Shown piece after piece: positions 8,678-17,973 of a DNA stretch of 64,000 bases. The notes under the pieces were generated by a model. The model worked only from the letters and a program-made list of their open reading frames with translations. It made no database searches and had not been told where the DNA came from. Every line of letters starts with the position of its first letter. Within the stretch, counting starts at the first letter, position 1. Position numbers and translations under genes: made by a program. Where the stretch lies: the NCBI RefSeq assembly GCF_007860135.1, contig NZ_SJPV01000010.1, forward strand, positions 267,510-331,509. Direction: 5' to 3'. This stretch comes from Novipirellula artificiosorum. Lineage in GTDB: Bacteria; Planctomycetota; Planctomycetia; Pirellulales; Pirellulaceae.

Positions 8678-10986
8678 GCCAGCTCTCCAACCCGAAGCGG
8701 ATCATTGGGGCCGGCCGATGGCGGCTTGGGGGGCAAACGCTTGGGTGTCGAAACCTGTTGAATCACCATCTCCAAGATCATGGCAATCAACAGCGCGACC
8801 AACAAGCCGCGCCAGATCTCGCGTCCAAAACGACGCGTCTGTTCAGCCGATTGGATTTCATCTGCTCTTTCGTAGACTGTCGCTGAAACTCGTTCCGCGA
8901 GCGCCGATAATTGCGCCGGCGCAATCGCTCTCAAACGGGACTCTGCCGCTGTGATTTCTGCCACTCGCACCGTGGACGTCATGTTCACTTCGGCCTCGCT
9001 CGGCTTCGCGAATTGACGGAACCGGTACACGCCGGGGGCCGAGGTTTGTTTCCAGACGATTTCCTTATCTGTCTCGATGACCTCCACGGCAAACTCCGAA
9101 GAGTTGGGGGGTTGGACGGTAAAGCGTCGCTGATGGAGTGGCGGTATTCTGCGATGGTCGCCCGGGGTGTCCCCGCTGGCGAGAGTTTCACCAGCAAACT
9201 CGTTGAGCGGAACCACCATGGGTTGTCCCGTCATGACGGTCATCAATTTACTGCTTCCAATTAGATCCAGCACCAGCTGTTGCATCATCGGCAGGTAAAC
9301 GCGACGCAGTGGAAGCGACGACCAACTGGCATCCGCGGGGATCGCGAACTGCACGATTCGCCCGCGTCCTCGGCGAGCCGAAACGACCAACGGGTCACCA
9401 TTGTTCATCGACAGCAGCACCGTGCTGGATTCTTTTTCTGCTTCAGACGACCGGCCGTTCAACGTTAATTTCCGATACGCATAGACGTCCACTCCGCTGA
9501 GAGGACGCTGATTCCCTACGGCGAGCCGTTGCCACGGTTGATACTTTGAGTTTACGGCTCCGATTCGCATCGGATGGTCCTTCCCCGAAATCCGGTCGCC
9601 GACGATTTTTCCGATTTCGGCAGGAAGAACCAACGCTGGAGGATCACGATCCACGTTGCTCCGATCGTCCGCTTGGTTCAGGTTTTCGCCATCGAATAGG
9701 ACCAGGGACCCGCCGGCGAAGACAAAGTCGGCGATCCTTTTCTGTAGCGCGGCATCAAGCGGAGCGACATTTGCCAACATCAAGATGTCTGGCGGTTGGT
9801 TTCGCATTTGCTCGGACAACTGGTCGACCCGAACGACCGTTGCTTTGACCGTATCCACCTGGTCTTGTTGAGCAAAAGCAAAGGGGCTCAGCGCAATCGC
9901 CAAGAAATCAGTTTCACTCCCAAGCGACGCCTTGCTCGGTTGCCCATCCGCCAACAAGACCTCGATCTCCTCGATAGCCTCGACCGCAATGCTGCGTCGA
10001 TTATCCTCGACCAAGGCGTCGGCGAACTCAACCGCAACGGCGACTTCATGCGTTCCCGCCTCAGAAATCGAATGAACGAAATTCGTCAGAGCTGTCGATC
10101 GAGCTGGAAGTGAAATCGATCGTGATGGTTGTTCCTGTCCGTCGACTGACCAAGTGACACGCAGGTCATTCAGCATCTGATCGCTGGCGTTGCGCACGCG
10201 TGCGGCAAACTGAGATTGGCGATTGGGAACGATTGCGGGGGACAGTGCTTCGACCGAGTCAACCGAAACGTTGGAAAGCGATTCCAGATCAGCACCGACA
10301 TTCCAAAACTGAATGGTCGGTGATGCAGGATTGTCGCGAAGCTCAACGGCAAATGCACTTAGCATCTCGCTCGAAGCAGCATCAAAATTCGCGTCCTGGA
10401 AATCGGAAATGATCAAGACGCGACGCTGCGGGTGCGAAGCCTGCTCGGCGGCAGCCACCGCGGTTCGAATCGTCTGCGCGACATCAAACGGGCCGTTTGT
10501 GTTCTGCAAACTCTTGACCCGTTGAATCGCATCCTCGATTCCCATAGTCGCCGGTAAGCGATCGATTTGGCTTGTCTGGATCCAAACAATTTCGTCTCGT
10601 CGCGACAGACGAGATAGCAACGCCGTGAGTTCGTTTCGGAGTCGATCGATTCGAGACAATCCCGACTCATCGCGCGCGGACATACTAAGGGTATCGTCGA
10701 CAACAATCACAAGCGACTGTGGGGCGTCACCGGGCAAGGCTTGAAAGTGCGTCAGGACGGGGCGTGCTAAACAGAATGCCAGCAGAATGGGTAGTAAACA
10801 GCGCATCAGCAAAAGCAGTAGCTGTGTCCATTGCAATCGGCGTCGATTGATTCGGACCACGGGCTCAAGCAAATGCATTGCGCCCCACGAAACCGTTTTG
10901 AAACGACTTCGGTAAAACAGGTGAATGACTAGCGGGATGGTGAATGCAGCTGCACCCAACGCAAGTACGCTGTTAATCAACGTCAT
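8674..10986 (-). CDS. BatA-like protein: aerotolerance N-terminal domain plus VWA domain
   Basis: This 770-residue protein begins with the typical BatA N-terminal layout: a first membrane helix (about 5-23), the short basic loop FYRSRFKTVSWGAMHLL, and a second helix at about 55-75 ending in ARPVL. A VWA domain follows with the metal site VVDDTLSMS (D97) and VLIISDFQDAN. The centre contains a Ser/Ala-rich beta region, and a further hydrophobic helix lies near residue 735. Bat proteins are named from Bacteroides aerotolerance; in planctomycetes they occur in VWA/DUF58 operons of unknown function. The ATG overlaps the upstream DUF58 stop as ATGA (10983-10986). Confidence 0.85.
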   Translation of the reverse strand: MTLINSVLALGAAAFTIPLVIHLFYRSRFKTVSWGAMHLLEPVVRINRRRLQWTQLLLLLMRCLLPILLAFCLARPVLTHFQALPGDAPQSLVIVVDDTLSMSARDESGLSRIDRLRNELTALLSRLSRRDEIVWIQTSQIDRLPATMGIEDAIQRVKSLQNTNGPFDVAQTIRTAVAAAEQASHPQRRVLIISDFQDANFDAASSEMLSAFAVELRDNPASPTIQFWNVGADLESLSNVSVDSVEALSPAIVPNRQSQFAARVRNASDQMLNDLRVTWSVDGQEQPSRSISLPARSTALTNFVHSISEAGTHEVAVAVEFADALVEDNRRSIAVEAIEEIEVLLADGQPSKASLGSETDFLAIALSPFAFAQQDQVDTVKATVVRVDQLSEQMRNQPPDILMLANVAPLDAALQKRIADFVFAGGSLVLFDGENLNQADDRSNVDRDPPALVLPAEIGKIVGDRISGKDHPMRIGAVNSKYQPWQRLAVGNQRPLSGVDVYAYRKLTLNGRSSEAEKESSTVLLSMNNGDPLVVSARRGRGRIVQFAIPADASWSSLPLRRVYLPMMQQLVLDLIGSSKLMTVMTGQPMVVPLNEFAGETLASGDTPGDHRRIPPLHQRRFTVQPPNSSEFAVEVIETDKEIVWKQTSAPGVYRFRQFAKPSEAEVNMTSTVRVAEITAAESRLRAIAPAQLSALAERVSATVYERADEIQSAEQTRRFGREIWRGLLVALLIAMILEMVIQQVSTPKRLPPKPPSAGPNDPLRVGELA

Positions 10987-11885
10987 CCAATTCGTCTCCG
11001 CAGGGCAACGTATTGATGCAATGCATCATCGAAGGATTGGTCCGTACGCAGTGGCACCAAGTCAACTCGATTGCGCCGACACAAATCGCGAAGTTGAGTG
11101 AGGTGGGTGTCAAGCCGATCGAGGTAGGCCGATCGGATCGACGCGGCATCGACGGTTTGGTCCTCAGCGGTTTGTTCCAAGTCGCGAAACTGAATCCGTC
11201 CCGAGAACGGAAAATCAACTTCATCAGGATCGAGAACTTGAAAGAACACGACTTCGTGTTTTCGTGAACGAATCTGTGCGAGCGAACGGCCGAGCGATTC
11301 AAGGTCACCCATCGCGTCCGACAAGATCACCACCAATCCACGTCGCCCCATTTTGGGGACGACCGTCGCCAAGGCACCACCGAGATCCGTTTCAATGCCT
11401 TCGGGAGTACCGACGAGCGCCGCCAACACCGCTTTCAAATGAGACGCTCGACTACGTGTTGCGACGATGTTGCGTGGGATGCTGTCGAAGGTGATCACAC
11501 CAACGCCGTCTTGTTGCCCAAGCATCAAATAGGCGAGTGAGGCGGCGAGCCGTTGGGTGTAGTCATCTTTGCTTAACCCGCCGCCACGGTCACCTCGGTA
11601 CAACATCGATCCGCTCCGATCGACCAACAGGGTGCACCGCAGATTCGTTTCTTCTTCGTGTTCTCGAATGTAGAGTCGATCGCTCTTGGCAAACGCTTTC
11701 CAGTCAATGTTCTTCAGTTCGTCACCACGAACATAGGGGCGGTGTTCCTTGAATTCGACACTGAACCCCCTATGGGGCGAACGGTGCCTACCCGAGCAGA
11801 ATCCTTCGACAATCCCACGCGCAAGCAATTGCAGCGACGCGACTCGCGAGAGTTGTTTCGGTGAGACAAGGTCAAGGATTCGCAT
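10983..11885 (-). CDS. DUF58 domain protein (VWA-like fold)
   Basis: This 300-residue protein carries the DUF58 signature: PHRGFSVEFKEHRPYVRGDE, then IDWKAFAKSDRLYIREHEEET, then a VWA-like metal site VDRSGSM (D89). A longer frame begins at a TTG at 11915, but the ATG at 11885 gives the usual family N-terminus (MRILDLVSPKQL) and is preferred. DUF58 proteins usually partner a MoxR-type AAA ATPase that opens the operon. Here the divergent XylR-like gene begins 290 bp away and no MoxR gene is adjacent. It is the first gene of the five-gene minus-strand operon and probably acts in the cytoplasm as a partner of the two membrane VWA proteins. Confidence 0.88.
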   Translation of the reverse strand: MRILDLVSPKQLSRVASLQLLARGIVEGFCSGRHRSPHRGFSVEFKEHRPYVRGDELKNIDWKAFAKSDRLYIREHEEETNLRCTLLVDRSGSMLYRGDRGGGLSKDDYTQRLAASLAYLMLGQQDGVGVITFDSIPRNIVATRSRASHLKAVLAALVGTPEGIETDLGGALATVVPKMGRRGLVVILSDAMGDLESLGRSLAQIRSRKHEVVFFQVLDPDEVDFPFSGRIQFRDLEQTAEDQTVDAASIRSAYLDRLDTHLTQLRDLCRRNRVDLVPLRTDQSFDDALHQYVALRRRIG

Positions 11886-12100
11886 GAACAGGGAGCGCCA
11901 TGGGTGACGGGACAAGCAAGGGGGGCAAGTGGCGGTGCAAACCGAACGATTATGGTACTTTGTTTATCGCGGCTGAAGTGGCTACGGGCGAGCAGACCCC
12001 GACGGGGGGTGTGCACAAACAGTACGCTCCGCAATAGGACAGGGCTTTTCAGCGCGTTGCTGTCACAAGAAAGGTATGGCCTTGGGGATCGAGTTGAGGC

Positions 12101-12127
12101 TATCGCTATTGTAGCGAAATCGCGATA
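12101..12127. promoter_or_regulatory. Nested palindromes upstream of the XylR-like gene
   Basis: The 290-bp divergent gap between DUF58 and the XylR-like gene contains a perfect inverted repeat TCGCTA-TTG-TAGCGA (12103-12117). It is nested in TATCGC...GCGATA (12101-12106 with 12122-12127) and ends about 48 bp before the ATG. Location and symmetry fit an autoregulatory operator, but no consensus is known to me. The rest of the gap shows nothing else I can name. Confidence 0.35.
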
Positions 12128-12175
12128 CTTTTGGACCGCGAGGTTCGGTTTACCCGGTGTTCGAAAACAAAAATC

Positions 12176-13342
12176 ATGCTTCAGAAATATCGTGTTGTCC
12201 TGATGATCGAGACCTCAAGCAGTTACGGTCGTGACCTGCTTGAAGGCATCATTCGTTTTTTGAAGACGCATCACAACTGGTCGGTGTTTCTAGAGCAGCG
12301 AGATCTGGCTCGGAAGCCGCCCGCTTGGTTGCTGGATTGGAAAGGGCACGGGATCATTTCTCGGCAAACGACGGCGGAACTCGCTGCAGCGGCGAAAGCG
12401 TCTGGGGTTGCCGTTGTTGAGTTGACCGACCGAGGTGAAGACTTTGGTTTTCCCTTGATTCGGTCCAACGACAAAATGGTAGGCCGGATGGCTGCCGATC
12501 ATTTGCTGAGTCGCGGTTTTCGCAATTTTGCGTTCTGTGGATTCGATAACGAGGGATGGTCGAGTCGTCGCGAGGAGGCCTTTATCGAGACCGTCAAGGC
12601 AAAACCCAAGGTCAAAGACTGCGCGGTCTATCGATCAACCTGGTACGGCGATGATTCGCGGTCTTGGGAAGACGAGCAAACGGCGCTGGTGCAGTGGTTG
12701 AAAAAGTTGCCCAAGCCGGTTGGGGTCTTTTGTTGTAACGACGGTCGTGGACAACATGTACTCGACGCGTGTGCACGAGCCGATTTTTCGATTCCCGAGG
12801 AGGTCGCGGTGATCGGCGTCGACAACGATCCACTACTCGGCCAATTATCGGACCCCCCCTTATCGAGTGTTCGTGTCGACCCCGAGGAAATCGGTTTTCG
12901 TGCCGCTACGCTGCTGACGCAACTGATGTCGGGCGGCAAAGCTGAAAGCATGGTCAACACGGTGCCGCCCCTCGGTGTGGAAACCCGTCAATCGACCGAT
13001 GTGATGGCCATTGACGATCCATCGATTGCGGCAGCGCTTTCGTACATTCGCGAACATGCTTGCAGTGACATTACGGTACAAGACGTCATGAAACATTGCG
13101 GGTTGTCTCGCAGTACTTTGGAACGGCAATTGCGAAAGCTGCTTGGCCGTTCGCCCCAGCAAGAGATCCGGCACGTTCAAATCAAGCGAGCTCGCAATTT
13201 GCTTACGGAAACCGATCTGCCCATGGATCAAATCGCGTCGCTCTGCGGCTTCGATCACCCCGAGTACATGCATGTGGTCTTCCGGCGAGAAACCGACATG
13301 ACGCCTGGTCAATATCGCCGACGATCCAAAGCAAACCTATAA
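12176..13342 (+). CDS. XylR-type transcription regulator (sugar-binding domain plus AraC HTH)
   Basis: The protein has 388 residues from the ATG at 12176; the frame extends upstream to a TTG at 12131, which lacks support. Residues 1 to about 275 form a LacI/periplasmic-binding-protein-like sensor domain (YGRDLLEGIIRF, GVFCCNDGRGQHVLDAC, VIGVDNDPLLGQLSDPPLSSV). The last 100 or so residues form two AraC helix-turn-helix units (TVQDVMKHCGLSRSTLERQLRK and LPMDQIASLCGFDHPEYMHVVFRRE). This matches the XylR architecture, a sugar-responsive activator in Escherichia coli that is strongly expanded in planctomycetes. The ligand here is unknown and no sugar catabolic gene is adjacent. A nested palindrome upstream may be its own site. 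An OsmC gene follows 17 bp downstream. Confidence 0.9.
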   Translation: MLQKYRVVLMIETSSSYGRDLLEGIIRFLKTHHNWSVFLEQRDLARKPPAWLLDWKGHGIISRQTTAELAAAAKASGVAVVELTDRGEDFGFPLIRSNDKMVGRMAADHLLSRGFRNFAFCGFDNEGWSSRREEAFIETVKAKPKVKDCAVYRSTWYGDDSRSWEDEQTALVQWLKKLPKPVGVFCCNDGRGQHVLDACARADFSIPEEVAVIGVDNDPLLGQLSDPPLSSVRVDPEEIGFRAATLLTQLMSGGKAESMVNTVPPLGVETRQSTDVMAIDDPSIAAALSYIREHACSDITVQDVMKHCGLSRSTLERQLRKLLGRSPQQEIRHVQIKRARNLLTETDLPMDQIASLCGFDHPEYMHVVFRRETDMTPGQYRRRSKANL

Positions 13343-13359
13343 CCTGAGAAGCTAGAAAA

Positions 13360-13782
13360 ATGTCCGTTGCCATTCAATCGGTTTATCTCGGCGAACTTCG
13401 TGTCCAATCCACCCACGGTCCAAGCCAGCGTGTCTTGACGACCGATGCGCCGGTTGACAACGGTGGCAGAGGATCCGACTTTTCACCCACCGATTTAGTC
13501 GCGACCGCCCTTGGAAGCTGTTTGTTGACGATCCTTGCACTGGTGGCAGAACGTCACCAAATTGATTTGTCGGGATCGACAGTGAGCGTCACCAAGGAAA
13601 TGGTCGCCCAACCCGTTCGCCGTATCGGACGACTCGAATCGATCGTGACAATTCCTGCCGCACGCGTCGACGATCTACAGATGCGTGAACGATTGGAAGC
13701 CGCTGCACGAAAATGCCCGGTGCACCAAAGTCTGCATCCTAGCATCGATGCACCCATTTCGTTCGTTTACGAAGTCGAGTGA
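13360..13782 (+). CDS. OsmC-family peroxiredoxin-like protein
   Basis: This 140-residue protein shows both redox cysteines of the OsmC/Ohr fold: C54 in LGSCLLT on the central helix and C119 in KCPVHQSL. The sequence GSDFSPTDLVATALGSC is characteristic. OsmC proteins reduce organic hydroperoxides in the cytoplasm using thiol donors. This one is closer to the general OsmC group than to Ohr, as judged only from motif spacing. It lies 17 bp after the XylR-like regulator and is probably read with it, a pairing with no obvious metabolic logic. It converges on the nucleotide-sugar dehydrogenase 18 bp away. Confidence 0.88.
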   Translation: MSVAIQSVYLGELRVQSTHGPSQRVLTTDAPVDNGGRGSDFSPTDLVATALGSCLLTILALVAERHQIDLSGSTVSVTKEMVAQPVRRIGRLESIVTIPAARVDDLQMRERLEAAARKCPVHQSLHPSIDAPISFVYEVE

Positions 13783-13800
13783 CAGTCACAACGGAGGGGT

Positions 13801-15087
13801 TTAGGCTTTGACCACTTTGGTCTTCGTTTCGATACCCGACATGGCATTGCGAGTGTCAATGATCAAATGCGACCAGTCGGCGAGTTGTTTGTAGTTGACA
13901 TTGGCGTGCGCGGTCGCAATGATCGCCGCATCAAAGCTTGCGATCGTTTTCTTGTCAAAGCCAATTGACTGAGTTCCTGCCCAATGAGCGTGCTCGCGGG
14001 TCGGTCGAATCACAGGGATGTACGGATCATAGAAGGCGACGTCCGCACCGGCTTCCTTTAGCATTTCCAGCAGCAAGTAGCCTGGCGATTCGCGATCGTC
14101 ATCGACGTTCGCTTTGTAGGCCAATCCGACAAGCAAGATTTTGCTGCCATTGATCGGCTTTTTGTCGAGATTGAGTGCGTCGGCAACCTTGCGAACGACA
14201 TGCTGGGGCATGGACGTGTTGATCTCGCCCGCCAGTTCGATAAACCGAGTGGCTTGGCCGTATTCGCGAGCTTTCCAAGTCAGGTAAAACGGGTCAATCG
14301 GGATACAATGCCCGCCGAGTCCCGGGCCGGGATAAAATGGCATGTACCCGAAGGGTTTGGTTTTTGCTGCTTCGATCACTTCCCAAACATCAATCCCCAT
14401 CGCTTCGTAAACAACTTTTAGCTCATTGACGAGGGCAATGTTGATGCTGCGAAAGATGTTTTCGAGCAACTTGGTGGCCTCCGCCGCACGGCAGCTTGAT
14501 ACCGGCACCACTTGCTGGACCGCTCGTGAATAGAGTTCGGTTGCTTTCTTTAAACACGACGGGGTCAGCCCACCGACGACTTTCGGAATGATCGCGACCT
14601 TGCTGTCGGGGTTGCCTGGATCTTCGCGTTCGGGCGAAAACGCCAAATGGAAGTCTTCGCCAGCAGTAAGTCCCGAGCCTTTTTCCAACACCTGACGCAG
14701 ATCTTCATCGGTTGTGCCGGGGTAGGTTGTCGATTCGAGCACGACCAACATGCCCGGTTGCAAGTGCGGCGCAATCGCTTCACCGGTCATCAGAATGTAC
14801 GAAATGTCTGGTTCACGATTCTTGTTTAACGGGCTTGGCACGCAAATGACTACGGCCGCCGCTTCGGCGATGAGCGAAAAGTCGGTGCTTGCCTTAAACC
14901 GCCCCGAATCAACCTGTTTCGCAATCGATTCGGACGAAATGTGGTGGATGTAGGATTTTCCCGCATTGATGGCATCCACCTTTTCTGGATCAATGTCCAG
15001 TCCGAGAACTTGGCAATCCTTGTTGGCGAATTGAAGCCCAAGGGGCAGTCCAACGTAACCGAGGCCGACAATAGCAAGATCGTTCAT
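13801..15087 (-). CDS. Nucleotide-sugar dehydrogenase (UDP-N-acetylhexosamine 6-dehydrogenase type)
   Basis: The 428-residue protein belongs to the UDP-glucose/GDP-mannose dehydrogenase family. The N-terminal Rossmann motif is VGLGYVGLPLG (8-17), the substrate loop contains STTYPGTTDE, and the catalytic cysteine is C261 in GGHCIPIDP. The C-terminal UDP-binding domain contains LLVGLAYKANVDDDRESP. The text GPGLGGHCIPIDPFYLTWKA and the full length favour the WecC/WbpA/WbpO group, which oxidises UDP-ManNAc or UDP-GlcNAc to the uronic acid with two NAD+. It would supply amino-uronic acids for capsule or exopolysaccharide; export and glycosyl-phosphate transfer genes lie 10-15 kb away. The exact substrate cannot be read from sequence. 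Confidence 0.9.
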   Translation of the reverse strand: MNDLAIVGLGYVGLPLGLQFANKDCQVLGLDIDPEKVDAINAGKSYIHHISSESIAKQVDSGRFKASTDFSLIAEAAAVVICVPSPLNKNREPDISYILMTGEAIAPHLQPGMLVVLESTTYPGTTDEDLRQVLEKGSGLTAGEDFHLAFSPEREDPGNPDSKVAIIPKVVGGLTPSCLKKATELYSRAVQQVVPVSSCRAAEATKLLENIFRSINIALVNELKVVYEAMGIDVWEVIEAAKTKPFGYMPFYPGPGLGGHCIPIDPFYLTWKAREYGQATRFIELAGEINTSMPQHVVRKVADALNLDKKPINGSKILLVGLAYKANVDDDRESPGYLLLEMLKEAGADVAFYDPYIPVIRPTREHAHWAGTQSIGFDKKTIASFDAAIIATAHANVNYKQLADWSHLIIDTRNAMSGIETKTKVVKA

Positions 15088-15688
15088 GATGTTGAGTTCT
15101 TGAAAAAGAACGGGAACCGTGGCAAGAGGGAAAGCAAAAAGAGAACCGAATGACGCATCGTGATTCGGCGAGTCCAGATTGGCAATTGGTTTCAGTTCGA
15201 CTTTTCACGTTGTAACAAACAAATCGAGCGTACCGGTTCCGATTAAGAGGGCACGTTCGATAGCATGAATTCCCACGGTCCGCCCCGGCCGCTAGGCGTT
15301 CTTGGGTGATTTTCGTGGATCCAACCCTTCACAGCAAGGGATGCCATGATTTAAACCTATCTCTTGGCTCTCTTGGCCGAAAATAGCCTGGAACCTCTCC
15401 TTCTCGGGAGGCTCCTTTCCCAGGCGGTCAAGTTGGCTGGGCTGCCACCCCACGTCCTGCTCGGACCTTTCCGGGCGGCATCTTCGCCACTCGAAACGCT
15501 GCCGCCCCCTTGCTGCTGGGTCCTGACGACTGCATCAACCGGCAATTCCGTCCTAAACCGCCCTTCTTTCCTGGATATACAGGTTTCATTTGTTGATGAA
15601 TGCTCCGGCTGCGATTATTGTCAAGGGAAAGCTGCGGTGACGCTGCGCTACGATCCACTTTCGCCAAAGACGCTCAACTGGCCGACAG
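15088..15688. other. 600-bp divergent intergenic region
   Basis: This gap separates the dehydrogenase and the DUF1598 gene, which are transcribed away from each other. A small perfect hairpin, GTTCTT-GAAA-AAGAAC, lies at about 15097-15112 directly upstream of the dehydrogenase ATG. A GC-rich stretch (about 15390-15430) with CCTGG/CCAGG and CCTC/GAGG pairs could fold. Open frames here (for example 15364-15837) have no family resemblance and run into the DUF1598 gene in another frame. I see no convincing gene. Confidence 0.4.
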
Positions 15689-17056
15689 ATGAAAAAAACG
15701 ACTCGTTTCCTTCTCCTGCTGTCTCTTTTCGTTGCGATGACCTGTACGGTCCGCACCGCTTCCGCACAAATTTTCGGGCAACCGATTGCTGGGGTGGACG
15801 TGGATGCGACGGGGATTCTGCGGGTTCGCCAATTTGACCCTCGGTTGGCCCAGCAACGATTGGCTGAGGCTCGCATGCGAGTGAACAGCGAGGTGATGCA
15901 ACCGAGTCCGCTTCGCAAAGTGTCGCTCCAACGGCTTGAAGCCGAATTGGCTCGTCAACTTGAATCGGGCGGCACAATCACCGAGGACATGAAAGCGCTC
16001 GCGGGGCTGACCTCAATCGACTACGTCTTTTACTACCCCGACACGAAAGACATCGTGATCGCGGGGCCAGCGGAAGGTTTCGTTGCGGACCCAACTGATC
16101 GGTTTGTCGGATTGCGGACGGGCCAACCAACGGTATTGCTCGAGGACTTGGTCACTGCGATGCGTGCATACGCTCCAAATTCGAAACCGACCTCTCTGAT
16201 CAGTGTTTCGATTGATCCGACGAGCGAAGGTTTGCAGCGGATGCAGCAGTTTTTGACGTCGATTGCTGGGCGGGTACGACCGAATGATGCTCAGGCGGTC
16301 GCGATGGGGTTGAAGAACAATCTTGGGTTGCAGACGGTTACGTTTCGAGGAATCCCCAACTCGACTCACTTCGCTCGCGTTTTGGTCGAAGCCGACTATC
16401 GAATGAAAATGGTAGGTATTGGACTCGAGCAATTGCCGGTCCGTGTTCGCAGTTATGTTGATCGGGCCAATCCGGGCACGGTTGCCGCGAACGCGTTGAC
16501 ACGGTGGTATTTCCAACCGAATTACGACGCCATTTCGGTAAGCGAGGATGGCTTGGCGATGAAAATCAATGACCGTGGCGTTGAGTTGGTGGGGGAAAAC
16601 GAGCGAGTCATCGATGGTGTGCGGACGCGAGCCGTTGGGCGACCCAATCACGCCAGCGAAGCGTTCTGTAACGATTTCACACGGGCGTTTCCAGCGATCG
16701 CCAAACAGGTTCGCGTCTATGCGGAACTAGGTCAATTGATCGATGTCGCGGTCGTAGCGGCTTATATCCAAGAGCAAGATTTCTACGGTCAATCGGACTG
16801 GTCGATGCCCGTGTTCTCGGATGAATCGAGGGTGGCTGTCGAAACCTATACCGCTCCTGAACAAGTGGAATCGGCGGTCAACGCGATTTGGCGAGGCACT
16901 ACGTTGATGACGCCACTGGGAGGTGGTGTTCACATCCATCCCACGATGGCACTTCAAGACGAGCATGTGACTCGGGACACCGATGGCATGGTCGTCAAAG
17001 CGAAAAGCGAAGCCGGGCCCACGCAACTAGGCAGTGGTCAATGGTGGTGGGACTGA
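15689..17056 (+). CDS. DUF1598 family secreted protein
   Basis: The 455-residue protein starts with a clear Sec signal peptide (about residues 1-26, ending TVRTASA). The body has the style of DUF1598, a family seen almost only in planctomycetes: GIPNSTHFARVLVEADYRMKM and a later RWYFQPNYDAI segment. The function is unknown. It stands alone with its own upstream region and has no operon partner. The ATG at 15689 is chosen because the signal peptide begins there. Confidence 0.8.
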   Translation: MKKTTRFLLLLSLFVAMTCTVRTASAQIFGQPIAGVDVDATGILRVRQFDPRLAQQRLAEARMRVNSEVMQPSPLRKVSLQRLEAELARQLESGGTITEDMKALAGLTSIDYVFYYPDTKDIVIAGPAEGFVADPTDRFVGLRTGQPTVLLEDLVTAMRAYAPNSKPTSLISVSIDPTSEGLQRMQQFLTSIAGRVRPNDAQAVAMGLKNNLGLQTVTFRGIPNSTHFARVLVEADYRMKMVGIGLEQLPVRVRSYVDRANPGTVAANALTRWYFQPNYDAISVSEDGLAMKINDRGVELVGENERVIDGVRTRAVGRPNHASEAFCNDFTRAFPAIAKQVRVYAELGQLIDVAVVAAYIQEQDFYGQSDWSMPVFSDESRVAVETYTAPEQVESAVNAIWRGTTLMTPLGGGVHIHPTMALQDEHVTRDTDGMVVKAKSEAGPTQLGSGQWWWD

Positions 17057-17155
17057 GTTTCGGTTGCTGAGCAGAGATTTGCATCGCGACGGTGATGCCG
17101 GCCGACGTTAGGATAGTGACGTATCTGTTTTCCTGCGTAGCGTCTGTGGATTGCC

Positions 17156-17896
17156 ATGAGTCGGCCGACTGAGTTTCGATTGCCAAACGACGAGTGTCGC
17201 TTGGTCGTCATTCAGGACCAAACGCAGCCTTGTCCCTATCGCGAGGGTGTCGTCGCGAGAATGCCGCTGAGGTTGCCAATTGGCAATGTCACGCCAGAAA
17301 TCATGGACAAAATGCTTGCGATGGGTTTTCGCCGCAGCGGCGATTTCGTGTATCGAACGGAGTGCCCCGAATGTCGTGAGTGTCAGCCGACTCGCGTCAA
17401 AGTGGCCGAATTTGAATGGACCCGGTCGCTACGCCGTGTTCTTAAACGCGGCGACCGGGACCTCAATTGTCGCTGGGGCCACCCAAGTGTCGACTCGAAT
17501 CGAGTTGAAATGTTCAATGACCATCGCCAGGTGAGAAGCTTGGGGGGCTTCGACGAACCCGTCGACCAGGATGGCTATCGAGCATTTCTCTGTAACACCT
17601 GTTGCGACACTCGCGAACTGGCGATCTACCGTGGAGAAAAACTTGTCGCCTTGTCGATTGTCGACGTTGGCCGTGAGAGCACCTCGGCGGTCTACACGCA
17701 CTTTCGACCGGAGGAAAGCGTCTATAGCCTGGGGACCTACGCGGTTTTGAAGCAAATCCAATGGGCGAACGAAACCGATCGCCCCTTCGTTTATCTGGGG
17801 ATGTTTGTCGCCGAGAATCGTCATCTGAATTACAAAGCCCGCTATCGGCACCAACAACGGTTTGTTGCGGAGCAGTGGGGTGACGTTGGTGATTGA
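17156..17896 (+). CDS. bpt: Aspartate/glutamate leucyltransferase (bacterial N-degron transferase)
   Basis: The 246-residue protein has the whole ATE/Bpt layout. The N-terminal cysteine region is DQTQPCPYREGVVARMPLRLP, followed by FRRSGDFVYRTECPECRECQPTRV, whose clustered cysteines occur in Bpt and eukaryotic Ate1. The C-terminal GNAT-like domain includes AVYTHFRPEESVYSLGTYA and a YLGMFVAENRHLNYKARYRH tail. Bpt transfers Leu from Leu-tRNA to N-terminal Asp or Glu, making substrates for ClpS/ClpAP. No clpS or aat gene is adjacent. The length agrees with the family. It follows the DUF1598 gene by 99 bp on the same strand. Confidence 0.9.
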   Translation: MSRPTEFRLPNDECRLVVIQDQTQPCPYREGVVARMPLRLPIGNVTPEIMDKMLAMGFRRSGDFVYRTECPECRECQPTRVKVAEFEWTRSLRRVLKRGDRDLNCRWGHPSVDSNRVEMFNDHRQVRSLGGFDEPVDQDGYRAFLCNTCCDTRELAIYRGEKLVALSIVDVGRESTSAVYTHFRPEESVYSLGTYAVLKQIQWANETDRPFVYLGMFVAENRHLNYKARYRHQQRFVAEQWGDVGD

Positions 17897-17973
17897 CCGG
17901 CACGAAAATCGCCTCTCGTCTTGAACGCTTGGTCGCCGCATTCCCCTCGTTGCAACTTGCGAAAACGAGTGCT

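Noticed and set aside
15364..15837. 157-residue plus-strand frame
   Set aside because: It overlaps the DUF1598 signal peptide in another frame and has no recognisable features.
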